DNA of 64,000 bases. Source: an uncultured Eubacterium sp. (lineage in GTDB: Bacteria > Bacillota > Clostridia > Lachnospirales > Lachnospiraceae). This document shows positions 58,026 through 64,000 of this stretch, in pieces. The stretch is taken from NCBI GenBank assembly GCA_910589665.1, contig CAJUTR010000013.1, positions 1 through 64,000 on the forward strand. Reading direction: 5' to 3'. Numbering within the stretch: the stretch's first letter is position 1; every line of letters begins with the position of its first letter. A program made the position numbers and the translations under genes. The notes under the pieces are model-generated. The model did not search any database. It was not told where the DNA came from and worked only from the letters and a program-made list of their open reading frames with translations.

Positions 58026-60005
58026 TCACAATTTTACTTTATATGTAATCAGCTTTTCAAACTCTTTATGGTAATTCAGAAAACTATCCATCTCATCATA
58101 ACTTCCTTCCAAAATGAGAACGATCTGCCTTCCGTACTTTTCAATGAGCGCGCTGAGATTTTTCACGCTCTGGTTCGACAGCGACGGCGCTTCCATGATA
58201 TACATGCAGCCGCCGATAAATTTTTCCGCCCATTCCTCTAAGTTTATCGCGTCCAATTTTTCCGCCGAGATCTTTCCGATGTTTTTCGCTTCAAAATAAT
58301 TCACTTTTCGCAATTCCTTAAACAGCTTTTTGGCGACTGCCAGCGACATTCCCGGAGTCCCGCCAGTCAGCGCAAAGTGGATCATGCCGTCTTCCTTGTG
58401 GATCTTGTAGATCACACCCTTCAGCGTATTATAACGGATCCCGTTTCTAGAAACATCCTCGATGATATCAGCCTCTGGCGCAGACGTACCAAGCGGATGG
58501 CTCTTAACCGAAACATCCTCGGGTTCGGTCCGCAGTTCTTTCACCGCTTTTACCCTCTTTTTCCTGCCCGCATTCAGCGAATCATCCAAAACAAGAACTT
58601 CCTCCCGGTGCTCCTCCATCTCTTGAAGTTTCTCTTCGAGAGATTCCACCGGGTAACTGATCGTCGCAGCCGCTTCGATATTCATATCTAAGGCAGCAGA
58701 AGCTTTTTTTAATTCTGTTGGGATTGTTTCCGTCGGATCTTTATCCGACGGGGCTGTCTCCACCGTTCGGGTCTCCGTTTTCAGTTTCTCTTCGATCACA
58801 TCCATATCCTCGTTGGATACGATTTCTTCATCAAACATATCCAGATCGACCTTGAAATAGCTGACGATCCGTTTAAACAATCCCGTTCCATGCTCTGGCT
58901 CTTTTTCCTGCACATCGGATTGTTCTGGTGCGCTTCCTTTTTCTTCCGTTGTAAGGGATGTTTTCCTCTCCGCTGCTTCCGCTTCTCGGACGCTTATCGG
59001 TTTCTGTTCTGATACTGGCTCTGATTCTCGTTCCTCCGCGACTGGCGGTTCCGGCAAATTCCGCGTCACTTGCTGCGTGAACTCTAGCACGTTTTCCGCC
59101 TTTTCGGGTGTAACCTCTGGTGTGCCCGCCGGCTTCTCAGGCGCAAATACAGGCGCTTTTTCTGACTGATCTGGCACGAACAGCTGTCGTTCCTCTCGTT
59201 TTTTCACCTCGCTCGTACTCGCCGGTTCAGGCTCTAACACTGGTTCTTTTTCTTCTATGACAGGCTCACGCCCTGCCTCCGACTGAATCCCTTGCGCTCC
59301 ATCAACCGTCTCAACCGAAATGTCTTCCACCTGCGTCGGCGCATACGCAAAACGAACCCGTCTGTTCGGAAGCTTTTCTTCCAAATCGGGTTCTTCTGGT
59401 TCAGGTATTTCATCATTCACGGGTTTTGTCCACAGCGGACTCATACAGCTTTCCCGCAGCTTCTCTGCCTTTCTCACGATCGTTCCCGTGCCAAACCAGC
59501 GCTGAAGATCCTCGCACTCTTTGATACATTGTTCGCGCATGCCCTCCTGTTCATACAGCCTGGCAAGTTGAAATCCCCATTCTTCCGTATATTCATCTTT
59601 CTTCAGATGCTCCAGTATATCGATCAGCTTCTCTCTCGGTTCACCGGCTGCCTTCGCCAAACGGTAACGCAGTTCATAGGTGTCAAGCGTTATACCGGCA
59701 ACGATCTCATACGTAAGATACAATTCCCTCGCTTCCTCGATGTCCCCCATCCTGATCGTCAGCATAAGAAGACGGTACAGCGCCGGTCTGGACGCCGTCC
59801 TGTGATAAGCAATATAATACATTTCTTTTGCAACATCCATCTTCTCCGCTTTTAAGAAAACTTCAGCAAATAAATACAGATCGGATATGGTTGGAATCTG
59901 TTCATAATCCATATCTTCGATTTCTTGCATGGCTTTTAAATACTGATTTTCCTCAACCAGATTTCTTATCTGCGCACATCGCACCGCCGTATCATATCTG
60001 CCCAT
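58026..60005 (-). CDS. TPR protein with degenerate SpoVK/CbxX-type AAA domain
   Basis: A 659-residue protein. Residues ~1-200 are TPR-like helical repeats (YLFAEVFLKAEKMDVAKEMYYIAYH; EEARELYLTYEI). Residues ~215-510 are a Glu/Pro/Thr-rich, low-complexity linker. The C-terminal ~150 residues follow the order of a CbxX/SpoVK AAA domain, but the P-loop reads GGTPGMSLA instead of GxPGxGKT and Walker B GGCMYIMEAPSL instead of GGxLFIDEAxSL. The sequence also stops after EGSYDEMDSFL, before the arginine finger. It should therefore be an ATPase-dead scaffold. It follows the cNMP-domain gene by 44 bases. Function unknown. Confidence 0.78.
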   Translation of the reverse strand: MGRYDTAVRCAQIRNLVEENQYLKAMQEIEDMDYEQIPTISDLYLFAEVFLKAEKMDVAKEMYYIAYHRTASRPALYRLLMLTIRMGDIEEARELYLTYEIVAGITLDTYELRYRLAKAAGEPREKLIDILEHLKKDEYTEEWGFQLARLYEQEGMREQCIKECEDLQRWFGTGTIVRKAEKLRESCMSPLWTKPVNDEIPEPEEPDLEEKLPNRRVRFAYAPTQVEDISVETVDGAQGIQSEAGREPVIEEKEPVLEPEPASTSEVKKREERQLFVPDQSEKAPVFAPEKPAGTPEVTPEKAENVLEFTQQVTRNLPEPPVAEERESEPVSEQKPISVREAEAAERKTSLTTEEKGSAPEQSDVQEKEPEHGTGLFKRIVSYFKVDLDMFDEEIVSNEDMDVIEEKLKTETRTVETAPSDKDPTETIPTELKKASAALDMNIEAAATISYPVESLEEKLQEMEEHREEVLVLDDSLNAGRKKRVKAVKELRTEPEDVSVKSHPLGTSAPEADIIEDVSRNGIRYNTLKGVIYKIHKEDGMIHFALTGGTPGMSLAVAKKLFKELRKVNYFEAKNIGKISAEKLDAINLEEWAEKFIGGCMYIMEAPSLSNQSVKNLSALIEKYGRQIVLILEGSYDEMDSFLNYHKEFEKLITYKVKL

Positions 60006-60049
60006 AACAACCTCTACTTCCGTGGAAACTTCATACGTACTTTATTACT

Positions 60050-62368
60050 CTAACTCTTTAAATATTCGGATGTTTTTTGTATCTCCTCAGGAATATCTAT
60101 TCCATCGCGTCCAAATTTATGTATCACCATATCAATATTTTTAATCGCCGCTCGATTATCGATCAGATACTTCTTCGCCGCTTCCGCGTACACCGTCTGC
60201 CCCTCGATCGCCTTATAGATAGCGCTGGAAAACGGACAATACGTAAACAAGATCGTTCTCGCCACACGGCTCAGTTTCATCGCGCCTCTAGACTCACGCA
60301 AGATCCAATCCGCATAATCTTTGGCAAATACTTCTTTGTATTTGTTGTTGCACTGCTGGAGCTGCGCACGTACTTTCTGCTTTCCTTCCATCGAAAGTTC
60401 ACTGTTTTTTCGGTAAAACTGCAAATAGTCACAATATGCGCTCGTAAGTGAAGGGGTGAGGAAATCATTCCAGCGGCTTCCCATATCCGTCCGGCACTTC
60501 TCCCATCGGAATGCAGAGAGCAGGCGCACCATCTCAGGATCCAGTTCTTTCTCACACAGAATAGGCATAAAGATCCTTCCTTTTGAACTCCTCTTCTTTC
60601 CCTCGATATCCTGCCACATCTGACAGTTTTTCCCATATACAGGGAACAAAATGACATCCGGCGCGACCCGTTCGATCACGGTCGCTTTTACTCCTTCCGG
60701 CTTTTCATACGTAACAAGTTTATCACGGTAAAAGACGGAGTAATCAATCTCTTCTACCTTTTTCACTGCCTGATTGATCTTTTCTTCCGTCAGGAACGAA
60801 TTGCCAATGCTGTTAAAAATCCCATCAGAACATAAGATCGGCACAAAGGCGCTTATGTTTCCGTTTATGATCTTATCGCCGTAACGGAGCATATTCTGGC
60901 ACTCAAACTGCAAGCGCTTATCCTTATCCGCCATCTCTGCCGGTATATCCTTTTTATCCAAACGCTTTTCTTTCACCAGTTCACGGAGATGGCCTTCGTA
61001 ATCCAGGTCAAATTCATTTTTCGATGTCAGTTTAACGCCGTCATAAACCGCCTTTAGCCATTTGCGCATCGTATAAACCCGGCACTTGTCATCTCCGGTA
61101 TATTTAACCGGACGAAGTGACACGAGTTCTTCCAGTTCCTTTTCCGTCAAAAGCTTTTCACTCACAAATCCAAAATCTAAAAATAATTTAACTGCCAGCG
61201 GCAGATTTTTATCATCAAAACTCTTCTTAACGACCGCCTCATACACCTCAAAAAATCCAGCTGCGATCTGCTTGCGCAGTTTCATCTGTTCCGGCGTTTT
61301 ATCAAACTTATCGGAAAGCTTTGTAAATGTTTCCACATTTTCGATGAACTCGCTCTTTACTTTGACATGGATCGGCGCGTAATCGGTAATCTGTTCCAAC
61401 GAATTGTGCAGCACCTCTACCCCCGGCGTATCCAGTTCTTCCATCTCCTGCTCGGAAACAGTCTCACCCGACAGCAGCGCAAAATACAAGCGCTCCATAC
61501 GCTCACGGTCGAGATTGATCTTCATTCCCACTTTATCGTTCAAAAAGACTTCAGTATCGTTGATCCTGGAAACGATCTCATCCACAGCGCTGTCGATCAG
61601 TCCGTTTTTAATCCCTTTATCCGCCATCGCAAGCGCCAGCTTCGCCACGGTTTGGAACAAACTATCCTCATCCAAAACAAGTCCCATAAAATGGCGGTAT
61701 AGATGTTCTCCATAGAGTCCGCACGCCGTGACGAGCGAGTCAATGACCTGACACTGTTCACGGTAATGGCTAAAAGCAATATAGGCGCTCCCGCTAAAAT
61801 ATTTCTTTTGTATGTCAATCGGGATCGACGCGCACTGACGGTAATACTCTGTCTTTTCTGACAGATTGACCGTCCCCTGGGAATATTTCTCCAGTTTTTG
61901 GCGGGAAGAAGCTGTATCCACATCAATGCCGCTGCTCTTACCTACCTCTTCACACAGCAGATATTTCTTATCAATAAATTCATTCAGGGAATCGTTCTCT
62001 TTCTTGAACTGCGTCAAACGCTTCAGGAGTTCTACCGTCAAGAAATTCAGAGACGTTACTAAAAGACCGCAATATTCCGGCTTTGCCCTCAATAGCTGCT
62101 CTACGCTCTCCAGTCCTTTGACGGCAAGAATGTATACGGTCACATCATCCTTTGCTATGTAGGTAAATGTATGGTTTCCCTTATCAACGTCGCAAATCCC
62201 TAAAAAATTGCCCGAGCTGAGGACAGCACACATGCCTTTCGAAACAGCCTCCACTCTTCCTTTTACCAAAAGTCCGATCGAAGTAACCGCCTCTCCCTTT
62301 TCGTACAAAACATCCCCGCTGCTCAGGGAATTCATGCTGTTTATCGTAATCTGAACTCGATTTTCCAT
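60050..62368 (-). CDS. cyclic-nucleotide-binding-domain protein, unknown
   Basis: A 772-residue protein. The first ~120 residues form a cNMP-binding (CRP/cap-family effector) beta-roll: SSGDVLYEKGEAVTSIGLLVKGRVEAVS, then GNFLGICDVDKGNHTFTYIAKDDVTVYIL. The phosphate-binding cassette is weak. The remaining ~650 residues are mostly helical and were not recognised; no DNA-binding or transmembrane segment was seen. ATG 62368 follows AAGGGG; an upstream in-frame ATG at 62431 overlaps the promoter. First gene of a unit with the TPR/pseudo-AAA protein, so the pair may be one signalling system. Confidence 0.78.
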   Translation of the reverse strand: MENRVQITINSMNSLSSGDVLYEKGEAVTSIGLLVKGRVEAVSKGMCAVLSSGNFLGICDVDKGNHTFTYIAKDDVTVYILAVKGLESVEQLLRAKPEYCGLLVTSLNFLTVELLKRLTQFKKENDSLNEFIDKKYLLCEEVGKSSGIDVDTASSRQKLEKYSQGTVNLSEKTEYYRQCASIPIDIQKKYFSGSAYIAFSHYREQCQVIDSLVTACGLYGEHLYRHFMGLVLDEDSLFQTVAKLALAMADKGIKNGLIDSAVDEIVSRINDTEVFLNDKVGMKINLDRERMERLYFALLSGETVSEQEMEELDTPGVEVLHNSLEQITDYAPIHVKVKSEFIENVETFTKLSDKFDKTPEQMKLRKQIAAGFFEVYEAVVKKSFDDKNLPLAVKLFLDFGFVSEKLLTEKELEELVSLRPVKYTGDDKCRVYTMRKWLKAVYDGVKLTSKNEFDLDYEGHLRELVKEKRLDKKDIPAEMADKDKRLQFECQNMLRYGDKIINGNISAFVPILCSDGIFNSIGNSFLTEEKINQAVKKVEEIDYSVFYRDKLVTYEKPEGVKATVIERVAPDVILFPVYGKNCQMWQDIEGKKRSSKGRIFMPILCEKELDPEMVRLLSAFRWEKCRTDMGSRWNDFLTPSLTSAYCDYLQFYRKNSELSMEGKQKVRAQLQQCNNKYKEVFAKDYADWILRESRGAMKLSRVARTILFTYCPFSSAIYKAIEGQTVYAEAAKKYLIDNRAAIKNIDMVIHKFGRDGIDIPEEIQKTSEYLKS

Positions 62369-62399
62369 CTGATACCCCTTCTTTACATACATACTACCT

Positions 62400-62427
62400 A
62401 TGTTATCATTATCATCATATTTGTAAA
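62400..62427 (-). promoter_or_regulatory. putative promoter of the cNMP-domain gene
   Basis: TTTACA and TAACAT on the minus strand with 16-base spacing, just downstream of the SRP RNA terminator. Confidence 0.55.
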
Positions 62428-62433
62428 ACATCG

Positions 62434-62712
62434 AATAAAAATCCGTGCGTCCTGCTTCGAATCTCCCTCAAAAGACGTTACCTCTACAGTTAGCTCTATT
62501 CAGGCACCCTCACGGCACACAGAAAGGTTTGCTTAGTGCTGCTTCATTCCTGACCTGACACGGTTCACAAGTTCCTGTTGCGTAAGACCCAAATGTCAAC
62601 GCCACTTATAAAGGGCAGCTCTCTTTCAAAAGACCCTGGGCAAGACAACACCCCTGCTATAGCGGATTGCAGGTACAGGGCACCGCTATCTCCCCGGCTG
62701 CACGGAAATCTT
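62434..62712 (-). ncRNA. ffs: signal recognition particle RNA, long (Alu-containing) form
   Basis: About 270 bases on the minus strand. The ends pair (CCGTGC at 62705-62700 with GCACGG at 62448-62443), followed by a U-rich terminator tract (62441-62434). The conserved domain IV is visible: GTGTCAGGTC-AGGAA-TGAAGCAGCACTAAGC, with a GGAA apical loop for Ffh binding. The length and 5' GC-rich part indicate the Bacillus/Clostridium-type SRP RNA with an Alu domain. Own consensus promoter at 62722-62750. Confidence 0.88.
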
Positions 62713-62721
62713 AACAAAATA

Positions 62722-62750
62722 AGTATAAAGGTTTTTGTTGGTTATGTCAA
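62722..62750 (-). promoter_or_regulatory. promoter of the SRP RNA
   Basis: TTGACA and TATACT on the minus strand with 17-base spacing: a near-perfect sigma-A promoter about ten bases before the RNA. Confidence 0.88.
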
Positions 62751-62816
62751 GATTTTCACACTCAAAAAACAATTGACATATATTGTTCATAAGTCTTTCC
62801 ATTTCAAAGGTGGCCT

Positions 62817-63620
62817 ATGCAATTACCTATTTCAATCCTTCCTGGTGACACGCGCATGGAATACATCGCCGAAGTTATGGCAAAAAAAGGAGGAACCGTC
62901 TGTTCTTCCTGGTCTGACATGCCGGATTCGGGCTATCTGATCTGCGGTATCCCCTTTACGAGAGACGGCAGAATGGTAAATACTTCCATCTCTGATCCGC
63001 TTTCCATCCGCAGCTTTTTAGGGATGCTGACTGGATCGCATATCATCATCGGAGGAAATCTTTCAAAAAATGTGATTTCATACTGCACCTATCACGGCAT
63101 AAAGTACTACGATGTCATGACATCTCCCGCGTTCGTATCAAAAAATGCCCGACTGACCGCAGAAGGCCTTCTGATACCACTGCTGTCAAAAACCACTTTT
63201 TCGATCTGCGACTGCCGGGTACTGCTGGCAGGCTATGGGAACTGCGGAAAAGAGATTGCTGACATCCTTCAGCTTTTTACAAACGATATTTACATTTACG
63301 ATACAAATCCCGCCGCCATGAAAGCTGCCAAGTCCAGGCATTTTAAGACTGTTTCCGAAAAGGAGCTGCGTGACAGGAACCATAGCGTACATCAAATAAA
63401 TATCATCATAAACACCTCCCCCGTAAATCCATTTCACAACCAGGTATGGGAAAGCTTTTCCAGCAATTGCACGATCTTTAACATCGCTTCGTTTGCCCTG
63501 AAGCTTCCTCGTCCGCTCTCGGAACGGGTCTTTGACTGTCCTGGTATTCCCGGAAAATACGCACCAAAGACAGCTGGTCATATCATCGCCAAAGAGATCT
63601 GCAATCATTTCAAACTTTAA
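62817..63620 (+). CDS. dpaA: dipicolinate synthase subunit A
   Basis: A 267-residue SpoVFA homologue. It reads ISILPGDTRMEYIAEVMAKKGG at the start, and the nucleotide-binding Rossmann motif LLAGYGNCGKEIADIL lies at ~140-155. The C-terminal region has KYAPKTAGHIIAKEI. With DpaB it makes dipicolinic acid from the diaminopimelate pathway intermediate in the mother cell during late sporulation. AAAGGTGG precedes ATG 62817. Upstream, a CATATATT element (62774-62781 region) could be a sigma-K -10, which is tentative. dpaB follows by 36 bases. Confidence 0.9.
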   Translation: MQLPISILPGDTRMEYIAEVMAKKGGTVCSSWSDMPDSGYLICGIPFTRDGRMVNTSISDPLSIRSFLGMLTGSHIIIGGNLSKNVISYCTYHGIKYYDVMTSPAFVSKNARLTAEGLLIPLLSKTTFSICDCRVLLAGYGNCGKEIADILQLFTNDIYIYDTNPAAMKAAKSRHFKTVSEKELRDRNHSVHQINIIINTSPVNPFHNQVWESFSSNCTIFNIASFALKLPRPLSERVFDCPGIPGKYAPKTAGHIIAKEICNHFKL

Positions 63621-63656
63621 TCATCATTCAAGAAAGAACAAGAAAGGACGAACATT

Positions 63657-64000
63657 ATGTCTATGGATTTTACAAACAAAAATATTGGCATCGCCATCAC
63701 TGGCTCCTATTGCACATACCAAAAGGTATTTGAAGAATTAAAACATCTGGCGACAACCGGAGCCAACCTCTACCCTATATTTTCTGACCACGCGTCGACG
63801 ACAGACAGCCGTTTCGGGAGCTGCAAAGATTTCCTGAAACGAGCAGAAGAGATCACCGGACGCAAACCGATCACAACGATACCCGATGCGGAACCAATCG
63901 GGCCAGGCGCGCTGTTTGACATACTTGTCATCGCTCCCTGTACCGGAAACACGCTTTCCAAACTGGCAAACGGAATTTCCGACACGCCCGTTCTGATGGC
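63657..64000 (+). CDS. dpaB: dipicolinate synthase subunit B, cut by window edge
   Basis: About 114 residues are visible of a flavoprotein-like (HFCD fold) SpoVFB. MDFTNKNIGIAITGSYCTYQKVFEELKHL is the conserved N-terminus, and DILVIAPCTGNTLSKLANGISDTPV is the flavoprotein motif. It is in one transcript with dpaA. The start is ATG 63657 (or 63663) after AAAGGACG. The frame is open at the right edge. Confidence 0.9.
   Translation, partial: MSMDFTNKNIGIAITGSYCTYQKVFEELKHLATTGANLYPIFSDHASTTDSRFGSCKDFLKRAEEITGRKPITTIPDAEPIGPGALFDILVIAPCTGNTLSKLANGISDTPVLM

Noticed and set aside
1..64000. Complete prophage, integrative element or CRISPR-Cas system
   Set aside because: No integrase, structural phage genes, conjugation genes or repeat arrays were seen; only isolated remnants at 43.5-44.4 kb.

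Overview
The window reads as chromosome of an endospore-forming, strictly anaerobic Firmicute, most likely a Clostridia/Lachnospiraceae-type bacterium. This placement is an inference from gene content. It contains a spoIIAA-spoIIAB-sigF operon, dipicolinate synthase genes (dpaA/dpaB), a GerA/SpoVAF-type germination protein, a long SRP RNA, a valS T-box leader, a DUF4250-type small protein and a [FeFe]-hydrogenase-like sensor. Nearly all genes from 1 to 24 kb and from 26 to 62 kb lie on the minus strand. The plus-strand exceptions are a ClC transporter, a helicase, the germination protein, one 50-aa gene and dpaAB.

Layout. 1-10.5 kb: a dense minus-strand run reading secA, prfB (without the usual frameshift), an orphan cheW, hom, an ApgM-like putative homoserine kinase, lysC and a YhaO/YhaN (SbcD/SbcC-like) nuclease pair. 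10.5-12.4 kb: hpf with its own promoter and terminator, a tight cluster of four perfect DnaA boxes, and an RlmI-like methyltransferase. 12.4-17.7 kb: a ydjG-ydjH-ydjI-like membrane-stress set behind a GH36 alpha-galactosidase. 17.7-21.1 kb: tRNA-Arg, the spoIIA operon, and a zinc-ribbon/TPR membrane protein with a 49-aa upstream gene. 21.2-24.4 kb: valS with its T-box leader. 24.5-27.4 kb: a ClC protein, a frameshifted conserved gene, a GNAT and four tRNAs (Glu-Met-Asp-Leu).

27.4-38.4 kb is rich in signalling genes: a bacteriohemerythrin-receiver protein, a two-component system with a VanY carboxypeptidase, a membrane-embedded MutS-like ATPase translationally coupled to a PocR hybrid kinase with Hpt, and a proline-rich receiver protein. 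38.5-43.3 kb: a nuclease-fused Rad3/XPD helicase, cvfB, an acyl-ACP thioesterase, a GNAT and a DUF4250 gene. 43.3-45.4 kb is a decay zone of gene fragments (GNAT, transposase start, Rpn-type nuclease tail, methyltransferase) around one intact GNAT. 45.5-51.2 kb: a secreted GH30 glucuronoxylanase, a hydrogenase-like methyl-accepting protein and the germination protein. 51.3-57.4 kb: MoxR, DUF58 and transglutaminase genes plus murA. 57.4-62.7 kb: a cyclic-nucleotide-binding-domain protein, a TPR protein with a degenerate AAA domain, a flavin reductase and the SRP RNA. The right edge enters dpaA-dpaB.

The most interesting items are the DnaA-box cluster at 11388-11457, the hydrogenase-chemoreceptor fusion, the cNMP/TPR/pseudo-AAA pair and the membrane MutS-PocR kinase pair. 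No complete mobile element, CRISPR array or rRNA gene was seen. Starts were chosen by ribosome-binding-site spacing and family alignment from memory. No database search was possible.
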